This document shows positions 1-8,285 of a stretch of 44,483 bases of DNA, piece after piece. The stretch's first letter is position 1; each line of letters opens with the position of its first letter. The notes beneath the pieces were generated by a model. That model saw only the letters and a program-made list of their open reading frames with translations, made no database searches and was not told where the DNA came from. The DNA is from Albidovulum sp. (GTDB lineage Bacteria > Pseudomonadota > Alphaproteobacteria > Rhodobacterales > Rhodobacteraceae), in assembly GCF_008933605.1 (NCBI RefSeq), contig NZ_WBUS01000012.1, positions 1 through 44,483 of the forward strand, written 5' to 3'. The translations under genes were made by a program, and so were the position numbers.

Positions 1-1797
1 GTTCAGGATGGCCGCGCGCTCGGGCTGGGACGCGGCCCAGGGACGGGCGGCGGCGAGGGCGGCGTCCACATCCGCGGCCGTGGCGTCGGTCACCTCGCCC
101 ACCGCCGCGCCGGTCGCGGGGTTCAGCACCGGCTTCGCGGTGCCCTTCGTCGCCGGGGCCGCGAGGATCGGGGCCGCGGCGAAGCTCCGGGACGCGAACG
201 GGCCGCGGGCGGCGTCGATGCGGGCCAGCGTGGGCGCGTCGGTCAGGTCGAAGCCCTGCGAGTTCGCGCGTTCCGGCGCGAAGAGGTCGGGGCCCCGGAC
301 CACACGGGCGTTGGCGAGGCCCGGCAGCATCGCCTCCACGGCCGTGAGCGGGCAGGCCGCGACCGTTTCCGGGGCGACATCCTCGTTGACAATCTGGTTC
401 ACGAAGGAGGAATTGGCGCCGTTCTCCAGGAGCCGGCGGACGAGATAGGCGAGGAGGTCACGGTGCGCGCCCACCGGCGCATAGATGCGGCAGCGGCTCT
501 TTTCGCGCTTCAGCACGATGTCGTGGAGCCTTTCGCCCATGCCATGCAGGCGCTGGAACTCGAAGGGCTTGCCCTTGCCCATGTCGAGGATCGCGGCGAC
601 GGTATGGGCGTTGTGGGTGGCGAACTGCGGGTAGATCCGGTCGGTCATCGACAGGAGCTTCTTCGCGTTGGCGATGTAGCTGACGTCGGTCGCCTCCTTC
701 CGGGTGAAGACGGGGAAGTCCTCGAGCCCCATCACCTGCGCGCGCTTGATCTCGGCGTCCCAGTAGGCGCCTTTGACGAGACGCACCATGATCCTGCGGT
801 CGAGCCGCTGGCTGAGGCCGTGGAGCCAGTCGATGACCGCCCCGGCGCGGCGGCCGTAGCCCTGCACCACGATGCCGAAACCGTCCCAGCCCTTGAGCTC
901 GGGATCGGCCAGGACCGCCGCGATGACCTTGAGCGAAAGCGCAAGCCGGTCAGCCTCTTCCGCGTCGATGTTGAAGCCCATCCTGGCCCGTGCCGCCGCC
1001 CGCGCGAGATCGCGCACCACCGGCACGAGTTCCGCCATCACGCGGGCCTCCTGCGCCACCTCGTAGCGGGGATGGAGCGCGGAGAGCTTGACCGAGATCC
1101 CGGGATTGGCCCGGATGTCGTCGCTGCGGGCGGCCCCCGCGATGGCGGCGATCGCCTTGGCATAGGCCTGGGCGTAGCGTTCGGCGTCTTCCGCCGTCTT
1201 GGCGGCCTCGCCGAGCATGTCGTAGGAATAGGTGTAGCCCTGCGCCTCCATAACCGAGGCGCGCTCCATCGCGGCGTTGATCGTCTCTCCGAGCACGAAC
1301 TGGCGGCCCATCTCCTTCATCGCCTGCCGGACGGCGCGGCGGATGACCGGTTCACCGAGGCGCTTCACCGCCCCCCTGAGATGGCCGACGATGCCCGGCT
1401 CCTTCTCCTCCAGCACCTTTCCGGTCAGCATCAGCGCCCAGGTCGAGGCGTTGACGAGCGAGGAGGCGGAGCGGCCGAGGTGGCGGCCCCAGTCGGAGGG
1501 CGCGATCTTGTCCTCGATGAGCGCGTCCATCGTCTCGGCGTCGGGCACGCGCAGGAGCGCCTCGGCGAGGCACATGAGCGCGATGCCCTCTTCCGTCGAA
1601 AGCCCGTATTCGGCGAGGAAGACCTCCATCAGGCCGGGGCGTACGTCGGCGCGGATCTGGCGGACGAGCGCGGCGCCTTCGGCGGCGATCCGGTCGCGGG
1701 CCTCCGGCGGGAGGCCAGCCTCGGCGATGAGGCGGGTCAGCAGCGGCGCCTCGGGCTGGAGGGTGCCGGTCTCGATTTCGTGCCAGGGGTCGCTCAT
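1..1797 (-). CDS. putA: Bifunctional proline dehydrogenase / P5C dehydrogenase PutA (partial, N-terminal 599 residues)
   Basis: PutA oxidises proline to pyrroline-5-carboxylate with FAD and then to glutamate with NAD. The frame starts at the ATG at 1797 (MSDPWHEIETG) and runs off the left edge with no stop, so the C-terminal aldehyde dehydrogenase domain is mostly missing. Visible are the PutA N-terminal helical region and the FAD-binding proline dehydrogenase barrel, including VKLSALHPRYE, MVRLVKGAYWDAEIK, FATHNAHT and the stretch VGAHRDLLAYLVRRLLENG. After these comes the start of the dehydrogenase module (PVLNPATGAVGEVTDA). No ribbon-helix-helix DNA-binding domain is present at the N-terminus, so regulation is left to a separate protein. 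An Lrp-family regulator is divergently transcribed 106 bases away, the arrangement known for putR-putA in alphaproteobacteria. Identity is secure; only the end is truncated by the window. Confidence 0.97.
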   Translation of the reverse strand, partial: MSDPWHEIETGTLQPEAPLLTRLIAEAGLPPEARDRIAAEGAALVRQIRADVRPGLMEVFLAEYGLSTEEGIALMCLAEALLRVPDAETMDALIEDKIAPSDWGRHLGRSASSLVNASTWALMLTGKVLEEKEPGIVGHLRGAVKRLGEPVIRRAVRQAMKEMGRQFVLGETINAAMERASVMEAQGYTYSYDMLGEAAKTAEDAERYAQAYAKAIAAIAGAARSDDIRANPGISVKLSALHPRYEVAQEARVMAELVPVVRDLARAAARARMGFNIDAEEADRLALSLKVIAAVLADPELKGWDGFGIVVQGYGRRAGAVIDWLHGLSQRLDRRIMVRLVKGAYWDAEIKRAQVMGLEDFPVFTRKEATDVSYIANAKKLLSMTDRIYPQFATHNAHTVAAILDMGKGKPFEFQRLHGMGERLHDIVLKREKSRCRIYAPVGAHRDLLAYLVRRLLENGANSSFVNQIVNEDVAPETVAACPLTAVEAMLPGLANARVVRGPDLFAPERANSQGFDLTDAPTLARIDAARGPFASRSFAAAPILAAPATKGTAKPVLNPATGAAVGEVTDATAADVDAALAAARPWAASQPERAAILN

Positions 1798-1851
1798 CGG
1801 GTCACTCCAAGGGATATGGCCCATGATACCGCTTGTATGCGAGCCATTCTG

Positions 1852-1872
1852 GCCAAATACTATGAAATTGGC
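1852..1872. promoter_or_regulatory. Inverted repeat in the putA-putR divergent promoter
   Basis: GCCAA at 1852-1856 and TTGGC at 1868-1872 form an inverted repeat with an 11-base spacer. It overlaps a further partial repeat around 1868-1886 (TTGGCA and TTGCCCAA). It lies between the divergent starts at 1797 and 1904. Lrp/AsnC proteins bind degenerate inverted repeats of this size, so this is a candidate site for the adjacent regulator. The assignment is inference from position and symmetry only. Confidence 0.4.
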
Positions 1873-1903
1873 AGGCATATTGCCCAAAGTGAGGCTGAAC
1901 GAC

Positions 1904-2368
1904 ATGCCAGAAGAACTTCCGGTTCTCGACCGCTACGATGCGGCGATTCTCCGCGCCCTCTCGGAGGATGGGCGATTGCCCGTGACCGAGCTTGCGCGCC
2001 GTGTGGGTCTGACCAAGACGCCGGTGCAGGCGCGGGTGAGGCGGCTGGAGGAAGCGGGCGTGATCGCCGGCTACCGGGCCGTCCTGAACCCGATCCGGAT
2101 GGGGCTCGCGCATGTGGCCTTCGTCGAGGTCAGGCTTTCGGACACGCGCGAGACGGCGCTGCAGGCCTTCAACCGCGCGGTCCGCGCGGTGCCGGAGATC
2201 GAGGAATGTCACATGATGGCGGCGGGTTTCGACTATCTTCTGAAGGTGCGCACGACCGATATCGCCGACTATCGCAAGGTACTGGGCGAGCGGATCTCGG
2301 CCCTGCCGCATGTCGCCTCCACCTCCACCTACGTTGCCATGGAGGCGGTCAAGGAGGGAGGGCTCTGA
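1904..2368 (+). CDS. putR: Lrp/AsnC-family transcriptional regulator, probable PutR (proline-responsive putA activator)
   Basis: A 154-residue protein of normal Lrp/AsnC length. Residues about 8-60 form the winged helix-turn-helix (LDRYDAAILRALSEDGRLP, then VTELARRVGLTKTPVQARVRRLE). Residues about 70-150 form the RAM ligand-binding domain (HVAFVEVRLSD, EIEECHMMAAGFDYLLKVRT, YRKVLGERISALP). The chosen ATG at 1904 has GTGAGG about eight bases upstream; an in-frame ATG at 1862 is possible but would add residues not typical of the family. Divergent placement next to putA matches the known PutR arrangement in Rhodobacter and Agrobacterium, where the protein activates putA in response to proline. 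The family call is certain; the PutR role is inferred from context. It converges on the next gene with only three bases between stops. Confidence 0.9.
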   Translation: MPEELPVLDRYDAAILRALSEDGRLPVTELARRVGLTKTPVQARVRRLEEAGVIAGYRAVLNPIRMGLAHVAFVEVRLSDTRETALQAFNRAVRAVPEIEECHMMAAGFDYLLKVRTTDIADYRKVLGERISALPHVASTSTYVAMEAVKEGGL

Positions 2369-2371
2369 GCC

Positions 2372-3610
2372 TCAGAACCGGGCGCGGAGGAGAACGGCAT
2401 CGCCGCCGATCAGGAGGAGGTCGCCCGCCTCGTCGAAGTCGAAACGGTCGACCTTCGCCAGGGCGTCGAGGATGGCGCGCTCGGCTGCCATCACCGGCTC
2501 CGGGCAGGCCATCATGGTCATGCCGCCGGGTTCCAGGCGCAGGCCCTCGCCGGAGAGCGTGTAGCGGCCGGTGAAGCGGTTGCAGGCGGCGCGCCCGGCA
2601 AGGCCGCCGCCCGACGAAAGGAGAAGCGTCGCCTCCGCGCCCTCCGGCAGCGGCGCACCGGCCAGTTCCGAAATCCGCCATTCCGGACCGGCGATGAGCG
2701 CGGCGGGGTCGCCGCCGCAGCCGGTGAGGATCGCTGTGCCCTCGGCGAGGGTGACGCGGTCGGGATGGGGCATCCCGGTCATCGTGTCGCGGCAAAGGTC
2801 GGGCGTCAGGGTCAGGGAAAGGCCGATCGGATCGAGCCGGTAGAGCGCCCCGGCGCCGGCGGGTTCGGGCACGGGCAGGGCGATGGCGCGGGTCTCCGCC
2901 CCGAGCGGCGCGTAGGAGAGTTGGCCGCCGCCGACGGTGATGGCCCAGTCGGGTTGGTGTCCGGTCGCCCGCCAGCCATCGCCGGCGGGAAGGGCGGCGG
3001 CGCACTTGGGCAGGGCGGTGCCGCCGAGACTAATGCTGACCGCATCGCCCTTGGACCAGACCCAGGTTCCGGGATCGGCCGGATCGGCGTACTTGGCGCC
3101 CGAGGCGGCCTCGACCGGAGCCAGCGCGATCTGGCGCGGACCGACCCGCAGGATCGCCCCGTCGGCGCGGAACCCGACTTCGGCCGAAAGATCGCCGCAG
3201 CGCAGGCGGCTCGCGAATCCCATCGGCCGGTAGGGGGCAAGCGGGATCAGCCCGAGATCGGCCGCGTCCGCGCCGGCCGCGACGCGGACCGGCGCGCTCA
3301 GCCAGCGCACTTCGCCGTCGATGCTCAACCCGCCGCGCAGGAGCAGGTCCTGCCCCTCGGGCGCGGCGAGCGCGAAGCCGAGCGGCACCTGCGCGCCCGC
3401 GGTCGGCTGCCGCAGCGACGCGAGAGGGCGGCCCAACCCGTCCGTCGCCTCGACGAGAAGCGTTGCCTGCGGCGGAAGGGCGATGCGCTCGCGGTAGGCG
3501 AAGCTGCCGGTCAGATCGCGCGCCTCGCCGCCGCCCGCGCCGCCGAGGGCGATCAGGCCCGCGACCATGCCGCAAATCGCCCGTAGTGCCAAGGTCCGAC
3601 CTCCGGCCAT
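2372..3610 (-). CDS. Secreted multidomain protein: YbaY-like + MliC-like + COG3650-like + META domain
   Basis: A 412-residue exported protein. The start at 3610 gives a short positively charged and hydrophobic leader (MAGGRTLALRAICGMVAG) with an AxA-like cleavage region near residue 30; an in-frame start at 3670 would bury the signal. No lipobox cysteine is visible, so it is probably periplasmic rather than a lipoprotein. Domains in order: a YbaY-type beta domain (about 32-130, GSFAYRERIALPPQATLLVE); an MliC-type lysozyme-inhibitor-like domain (about 133-215, two cysteines in LRCGD and PKCAA); a COG3650-like segment (GWRATGHQPDWAI, TPDLCRDTMTGMPHPDRV); and a C-terminal META/HslJ domain (about 305-412, GRAACNRFTGRYTL, GGMTMMACPEPVMAAE). 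Such proteins are linked to envelope stress or protection against lysozyme, but the exact function of this fusion is not established. Confidence 0.82.
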   Translation of the reverse strand: MAGGRTLALRAICGMVAGLIALGGAGGGEARDLTGSFAYRERIALPPQATLLVEATDGLGRPLASLRQPTAGAQVPLGFALAAPEGQDLLLRGGLSIDGEVRWLSAPVRVAAGADAADLGLIPLAPYRPMGFASRLRCGDLSAEVGFRADGAILRVGPRQIALAPVEAASGAKYADPADPGTWVWSKGDAVSISLGGTALPKCAAALPAGDGWRATGHQPDWAITVGGGQLSYAPLGAETRAIALPVPEPAGAGALYRLDPIGLSLTLTPDLCRDTMTGMPHPDRVTLAEGTAILTGCGGDPAALIAGPEWRISELAGAPLPEGAEATLLLSSGGGLAGRAACNRFTGRYTLSGEGLRLEPGGMTMMACPEPVMAAERAILDALAKVDRFDFDEAGDLLLIGGDAVLLRARF

Positions 3611-3673
3611 CGCCGCCCTCCGGTTCGACCGCTTTGCCGAGAGCGTCTCAGGCCCGGCGTCCCGACGCAAGCC

Positions 3674-3701
3674 TTGTCACCGGGCCATTCCCGGCTATTG
3701 T
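3674..3701 (+). promoter_or_regulatory. Possible promoter of tRNA-Leu
   Basis: TTGTCA at 3674-3679 and TATTGT at 3696-3701 are separated by 16 bases and would start transcription around 3709, about 26 bases before the tRNA. The match is to the sigma-70 consensus and is judged by eye only. Confidence 0.4.
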
Positions 3702-3734
3702 CCAGCCCGTTGCCGTTACTCGGTTCCCCGGCAG

Positions 3735-3818
3735 GCCCGCGTGGTGGAATGGCAGACACAGGGGACTTAAAATCCCTAGGCTTCGGCCGTGCCGGTTCAA
3801 GTCCGGCCGCGGGCACCA
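3735..3818 (+). tRNA. tRNA-Leu (anticodon UAA)
   Basis: The acceptor stem GCCCGCG (3735-3741) pairs with CGCGGGC (3808-3814), followed by discriminator A and an encoded CCA (3816-3818). The D arm contains TGGTGGAATGGCAGACAC. The anticodon loop CTTAAAA sits in a GGGA/TCCC stem and gives anticodon TAA. A variable arm (GGCTTCGGCC-like) and the T loop GGTTCAAGTCC follow. The long variable arm and anticodon identify a class II leucine tRNA reading UUA/UUG, a rare codon family in a high-GC genome. tRNA-Leu genes are frequent integration targets, and the next feature is an integrase remnant. Confidence 0.95.
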
Positions 3819-4232
3819 GTAGGTCAATTTAAATCATTGTAAATGTTATATTTATCTCACGGGAGTTTGCTGACGTCCACCCTGTAGTCCACTTTCTGCC
3901 GAGTGTTCACGACCGGCGATTCATCTGCCCTTGTGCGTCGGCCAAGACCGACGATGTGGACCAGAAGAGTAAGCTGGAAAAGCTGGTCCTGCCGGAGTGG
4001 AAAAACCGCAAGGTGGCGGACATCACCCGACCGACGTCGATCGCCTACTCGCCATGATCGCCGCGGGGCGGCGCCCGGCCGTCGAAGAAGAAGCGGAATG
4101 CAGATCGCTGGGCCATGGCTGGAGGCTCGCCGCCGCCCTGCACCGCCGCAAGCAAAGTCCCTCTGGAAGAGCCTATGTCCAGGCTTCAGGCGACGGCAGT
4201 GCCATGAGCTTGCCACCGTCACCTTGCTGGCT
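3819..4232. other. Gene-poor, partly AT-rich stretch between tRNA-Leu and the first hydrolase
   Basis: The first ~60 bases after the tRNA (3819-3865) are clearly AT-richer than the surroundings (TTTAAATCATTGTAAATG, TTATATTTATC), a typical sign of old foreign DNA at a tRNA. The rest holds the frameshifted integrase fragment listed separately. The segment from about 4110 to 4232 shows no recognisable coding signal in either direction; short open frames there match no family I know. Confidence 0.6.
3935..4110 (+). pseudogene. Decayed tyrosine-recombinase (phage-type integrase) N-terminal fragment
   Basis: In one plus frame the translation reads KTDDVDQKSKLEKLVLPEW followed by KNRKVADITR. It then hits a stop near 4058, while the next frame continues TDVDRLLAMIAAGRRP. 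Joined across a frameshift near 4030 this resembles the SAM-like core-binding domain of P4/phage-type integrases, whose usual pattern is LE..VLP.WK.RKVADITR.DV..LLD.IA.RG. No catalytic Arg-His-Arg-Tyr domain follows. It sits about 120 bases downstream of the tRNA-Leu 3' end, where such genes are expected. I read it as a relic of an excised or deleted island. Exact limits are uncertain, and a second copy of the tRNA 3' end (attR) was not seen in the window. Confidence 0.55.
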
Positions 4233-6242
4233 TCAGACCAGATCGCGCGGCACATCCTCCGACCAGTCGCGCCGGAAAATCTCCGTCCCTCCCTCTCGGG
4301 CGATGAGATGGGCGGTTACGCGCCAGACATCCTTCAGCGCCTCAACGGTGACCTCGGTTTCCACCTCGGCCTGCCAGTCGCCGCGCTCGTAGCTCTTGCG
4401 CCAGGCAGCGGTACCGCGCGCGGAAGCCGGATCGCAGGGATGTATCTCGAACCGATCCTCGTCGAGATAGTGGACGATCATGCCGGTATGCCTGTGCCGC
4501 ACCCGCCCGGTATCGGCGGAGCGGAGATAGACCTCCTTCCCGGTCACCAGATCCTCGGTGACGGAGCGCACCAGATGGCCCGTGCTCAACTCCTCGATCT
4601 CAAGGGGGGGTGCACCCTCCGCCGGTAGGAAGTCCGGGAGCGTGTCATCCTCCGGTTTCCGCGGGCGGACGGGGAGCGTCAGCCGGGCGTTGGCGAGCGT
4701 GAGGGTGGCCGTTTCCGGCGACGGCCAGACCATCGGCCAGTAGGCGGTGGACAGCGCAAGGCGAATGCGCTGCCCCTTGGCAAAGCGCTGGCCGATGACG
4801 TTAAGCTGGACGTGAACGGTTGCGGATTTGCCCGGCACCATCGGTTCCGGATTCGCGTGGGATGTCCGGTGCGTCAGGTTCTGGACGCCGAAGCTGACCA
4901 ATGTGGCTCCTTTGCCCGGAGTTTCCGCTGAAAGGACCGCGATCAGATTCGCGACCGGGCGATCCGATGTGACCTCCGCCTCGAGCATCGGGAAGCCGAG
5001 GATGTCCAGGTCCTCCTCAAGCGGGTCCGTCACGAACTCGATCATCTCTTCCCGCCGCTGGTCCAGGGCCTGATCGGGCCCCAGACCGTAGGAGCACCAG
5101 GCCTGTGCATAACGCCCTGCCGTCTGGGGCGAGGCGACGGTGATCCGATCAGCCTTGTCCGTCGCTTCGGACAATCGACCGGGCGAGAGGTGCAGTATCA
5201 TGCTCCCGTCTTCCGTCTTCCACGACCTCTCCGCGACCCATCGGCCCGCCCGCTCCGCATGGTGCGGGGCGGGCGCCGCCGGGTCCTGCACGAAGGCGCG
5301 GATCATCGGCTCTTCCATGATGCCGGTCTCGATCCCTTTCAGGTGCTGATCCCACCACCGCAGAGATTCCTGCAGGAAACCGATGCGAGGGCCAGGCTCG
5401 GCGAAATGCGGGTACTTGTGTCCCCAGGGGCCGATCAGAGCCTTTTTCGGCCCCGGCAGGTGCTCCATCATCCTGAAGATCGGGTTGGTGTAGCCGTCGA
5501 CCCAACCGCCGACAGCATAGACGGGGATCTTCACGTCTGCGTAGTTCTCGCAGATCGAGCCGTGGCGGTAGAAGTCGTCGCGCCGTTGATGGCGGAACCA
5601 GTCGAGCATCCACAGGCCGTTGCCCTCCAGCCGTTCCATCCAAATCCTGCGCCACGCCTCGCCCACTATGGCCGGATCGGGGGGCGTATGGGCGATGGCA
5701 AAGGCCGTCCCGCCCCAGCCGAGCTTGTCCGTCAGAATGGCCCCGCCCATGAAATGGATATCATCGGCGTAGCGATCATCGGTCGAGCAAAGGGTGATGA
5801 CGGCCTTCAGTGCGTCGGGCTGCCGCGCGGCGATCTGGAGACCGTTGAACCCGCCCCACGAAATCCCGATCATGCCGACCGCGCCAGAGCACCAGGGCTG
5901 TTTCGTGAGCCACTCGATCACGGCGATGCCGTCGTCCTGCTCCTGCAGCAGGTACTCGCCCTTGCACACTCCCTCGCTGTCGCCGGTGCCGCGCATGTCG
6001 ACGCGCACCCCGGCATAGCCATGGCCGGCGAAATAGGGATGGGTCAGGTGGTCGCGTTCCACCGTGCCGTCACGCTTGCGATAGGGCAGGTATTCGAGGA
6101 TCGCGGGCACCGGATCGGCCTCTGCATCCTCGGGCAGCCAGATGCGTGCGGCGAGGCGCGTGCCGTCGGGCATCGGGATCCAGGTATTCTCGATCTCGCG
6201 CACTTTGCGGGGAAAATCGGTGCGGACGGGAATGGGGGGCAT
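4233..6242 (-). CDS. CocE/NonD family hydrolase (X-Pro dipeptidyl-peptidase S15-type), paralogue 1
   Basis: A 669-residue alpha/beta hydrolase of the CocE/NonD/S15 family, which hydrolyses esters or amides such as acyl-Pro bonds, cocaine or glutaryl-cephalosporins. The catalytic triad can be read: Ser128 in GISWGG, Asp249 in GGWVDGYT and His275 in GPWGHKYP. The N-terminal strand motif WIPMPDGTRLAARIW and VDMRGTGDSEG are family hallmarks, and the C-terminal ~220 residues form the jelly-roll domain (LDILGFPMLEAEVTSD, QRIRLALSTAYWPMVWPSPE). No signal peptide is visible, so it is probably cytoplasmic. It is last in the peptide-transporter operon, 15 bases after its paralogue, so it probably cleaves an imported compound. 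The true substrate cannot be inferred from sequence. Confidence 0.9.
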   Translation of the reverse strand: MPPIPVRTDFPRKVREIENTWIPMPDGTRLAARIWLPEDAEADPVPAILEYLPYRKRDGTVERDHLTHPYFAGHGYAGVRVDMRGTGDSEGVCKGEYLLQEQDDGIAVIEWLTKQPWCSGAVGMIGISWGGFNGLQIAARQPDALKAVITLCSTDDRYADDIHFMGGAILTDKLGWGGTAFAIAHTPPDPAIVGEAWRRIWMERLEGNGLWMLDWFRHQRRDDFYRHGSICENYADVKIPVYAVGGWVDGYTNPIFRMMEHLPGPKKALIGPWGHKYPHFAEPGPRIGFLQESLRWWDQHLKGIETGIMEEPMIRAFVQDPAAPAPHHAERAGRWVAERSWKTEDGSMILHLSPGRLSEATDKADRITVASPQTAGRYAQAWCSYGLGPDQALDQRREEMIEFVTDPLEEDLDILGFPMLEAEVTSDRPVANLIAVLSAETPGKGATLVSFGVQNLTHRTSHANPEPMVPGKSATVHVQLNVIGQRFAKGQRIRLALSTAYWPMVWPSPETATLTLANARLTLPVRPRKPEDDTLPDFLPAEGAPPLEIEELSTGHLVRSVTEDLVTGKEVYLRSADTGRVRHRHTGMIVHYLDEDRFEIHPCDPASARGTAAWRKSYERGDWQAEVETEVTVEALKDVWRVTAHLIAREGGTEIFRRDWSEDVPRDLV

Positions 6243-6257
6243 GGGTTCGATCTTTCG

Positions 6258-8285
6258 CTACATTCCGTTGCGGGGAATTACGTGGTGCCAGTCGACCTCG
6301 TGGAAGAGTACCTCTCCGTCCCAGCATTCGACGCGGGCATCGAGGATGAAGTCCGTGCGGGTGGCGGTCATCTCGGAGCGGGTCTTGATGTGAACCTTCC
6401 AGTCGCCGCGCTCGAGAAGCGAATCCTGCTCCATGGTGGCGCGGGCGGAAAGGGGGTCTTCGGGGTGGATCGCGTAGACCCGCTCCGACACGTCGCCAAG
6501 TTCGGTGCCGGTGTCGAGGCGCATGCGTCCGACGGGACCGAAGACGCCACCGTCGATAAAGACGCGTTCGCTGAGGACGCCGGTCGCCAGATCGCGGATA
6601 TGGGTCCGCGACATGGAGCCCTCGCGCAGCCGCGCGCTTGGCTTTGGCATCGCGGTCGCCGGTGGCTCCCGCAAAGGGCGAGGCTCTGGCGCGGTCGCAT
6701 CTGCAGTGCGGAGCGGCAGGTGGAGCGACGATGTGCCGGGGCGCAGGGTCAGCGTCACGGGCTCCGGCGCGGGCCAGAGGATGGGCCAGTAGGCCGAAGC
6801 GATCTGCACCATCAGCCTGTGACCCTTCGGCAGCCTGTATCCGATGCCGTGCAGCGGAACGGTGACGCATACCTCCTCCCCGGGCACGACCGGCTCCGGC
6901 GCGGTGTCGGAGTTCCGGTGCGTGAGGTTGCAGAACCCGCGCGAGATGAGGTTTTGCGCGCCGTCCGGCGCTTCGTCGACCAGCAGGGCGGCGACGAAGG
7001 CTTGCGGGCGATCGGCGGTGACCGTCAGGGCGATCCTGGGCTGGCCGAGAATGTCCAAATTATCGTTCAGCGGCGCCGTGCGGAACAGGAGCGCGCCTGC
7101 CGCGTCGATCCGGCAGTCAGTCGGCATGTCGCCCGGAATCGCGAAGGAGCACATGTCGCCACCGGCCGATCCAAAGCTCTGAGGCGAGCAGATCGACATC
7201 GCCTTGCCCTGTTCGGACGCGACCCCGAGGCTGCCTTCGTTCAACCATAGCTGGCGGTCCTCCACGTTGGGCGATGGCCAGCTGGCCTCCTCGACCCATC
7301 TGCCGGGCCGCTCGACATGCTGCCCGGCCGGGTGCACGCTGTCCGGTATCCAGAACCGCAGGCGCGGCTCGTCCATCAGGCCGGTATCCTTGCCCTTGAG
7401 GTGGTGATCCCAGAACCGGATGATCTCGCCCAGAAAATCCACCTTGGGGCGCGGCGATCCCTCATGCGGATAAAGATGCGCCCACGGCCCCATCAGCACC
7501 TTCACCGGGCCTTTCAGGCGTTCCGCGATCCGGAACGGCGTGTCGCGGAAAAGATCGGCCCAGCCGCCGAAGTAGTAGATCGGAATGTTGACGGCTTCGT
7601 AGTTCTCCGAGATCGACCCCCGCCGCCACATGCCATCATGGAGCTGATGACCAAGCCAGAGCGCGGGCCAGAAGCGCATCGCCTCGAGCCGTTCTTTCCA
7701 CATCGCGCGCCAGTTCTGCTCGCCGACAATCTCCGGATCGGGAGGCATGGCGTTGTAGAGCTGCATGATCGAGCCCCACCAGAAGTTGTCGTTGGTGAGC
7801 ACGCCTCCGTAGAAGTGTATATCCTCCAGCCAGCGATCGTCGGTGCCCATGACCGGCGCGATGGCCTTCAGTGCCGACGGGCGCGTCGCGGCGACCTGAA
7901 ACGAAGTATAGGCACCCCAGGACTTGCCGAACATGCCGACATTCCCGTCGCACCAGGGTTGCGCCGCGATCCATTCCACGGTGTCGTGACCGTCCTGAAT
8001 CTCCTGCTCGGAATATTCGTCGAGCATCACGCCGTCGCTGTCGCCGGACCCGCGCATGTCGACCCGGATCGAGACATAGCCGGCGCGGGCGAAATGCGGA
8101 TGCATGGATTCGTCGCGCAGCCGCGTGCGGTCGCGCCGGCGATAGGGGATGTATTCAAGAATAGCGGGGACCGGGTTCGTCTCCGCGCCCTCCGGCATCC
8201 ATATCCTCGCGGCGAGCTCCGCGCCGTCAGGCATCGGAATCCAGACGGTTTCGTGAACATCGATCATCGGCGTGTCAGTCATCAT
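6258..8285 (-). CDS. CocE/NonD family hydrolase (S15-type), paralogue 2
   Basis: A 675-residue paralogue of the preceding hydrolase. The start at 8285 is the first of two adjacent ATGs, overlaps the TGA of the upstream ATPase gene (ATGA) and follows AAAGGA at good spacing. The triad is Ser122 in GKSWGA, Asp244 in GGWADLFRDT and His270 in GPWAHLYPH. Note GKSWGA instead of the usual G-x-S-x-G-G: the last glycine is alanine. N-terminal WIPMPDGAELAARIWMPEG and VDMRGSGDSDG align directly with paralogue 1, as does the jelly-roll domain (LDILGQPRIALTVTADRP). Translational coupling to the ABC transporter means the hydrolase and importer should be made together. The two copies have diverged clearly and may act on different substrates or form a hetero-oligomer; that is inference. 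Confidence 0.9.
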   Translation of the reverse strand: MMTDTPMIDVHETVWIPMPDGAELAARIWMPEGAETNPVPAILEYIPYRRRDRTRLRDESMHPHFARAGYVSIRVDMRGSGDSDGVMLDEYSEQEIQDGHDTVEWIAAQPWCDGNVGMFGKSWGAYTSFQVAATRPSALKAIAPVMGTDDRWLEDIHFYGGVLTNDNFWWGSIMQLYNAMPPDPEIVGEQNWRAMWKERLEAMRFWPALWLGHQLHDGMWRRGSISENYEAVNIPIYYFGGWADLFRDTPFRIAERLKGPVKVLMGPWAHLYPHEGSPRPKVDFLGEIIRFWDHHLKGKDTGLMDEPRLRFWIPDSVHPAGQHVERPGRWVEEASWPSPNVEDRQLWLNEGSLGVASEQGKAMSICSPQSFGSAGGDMCSFAIPGDMPTDCRIDAAGALLFRTAPLNDNLDILGQPRIALTVTADRPQAFVAALLVDEAPDGAQNLISRGFCNLTHRNSDTAPEPVVPGEEVCVTVPLHGIGYRLPKGHRLMVQIASAYWPILWPAPEPVTLTLRPGTSSLHLPLRTADATAPEPRPLREPPATAMPKPSARLREGSMSRTHIRDLATGVLSERVFIDGGVFGPVGRMRLDTGTELGDVSERVYAIHPEDPLSARATMEQDSLLERGDWKVHIKTRSEMTATRTDFILDARVECWDGEVLFHEVDWHHVIPRNGM

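Noticed and set aside
463..2574. Long plus-strand open frame opposite putA
   Set aside because: It is antisense to putA and runs into putR in another frame; composition is the arginine/glycine-rich pattern of a shadow of high-GC coding DNA, with no family resemblance.
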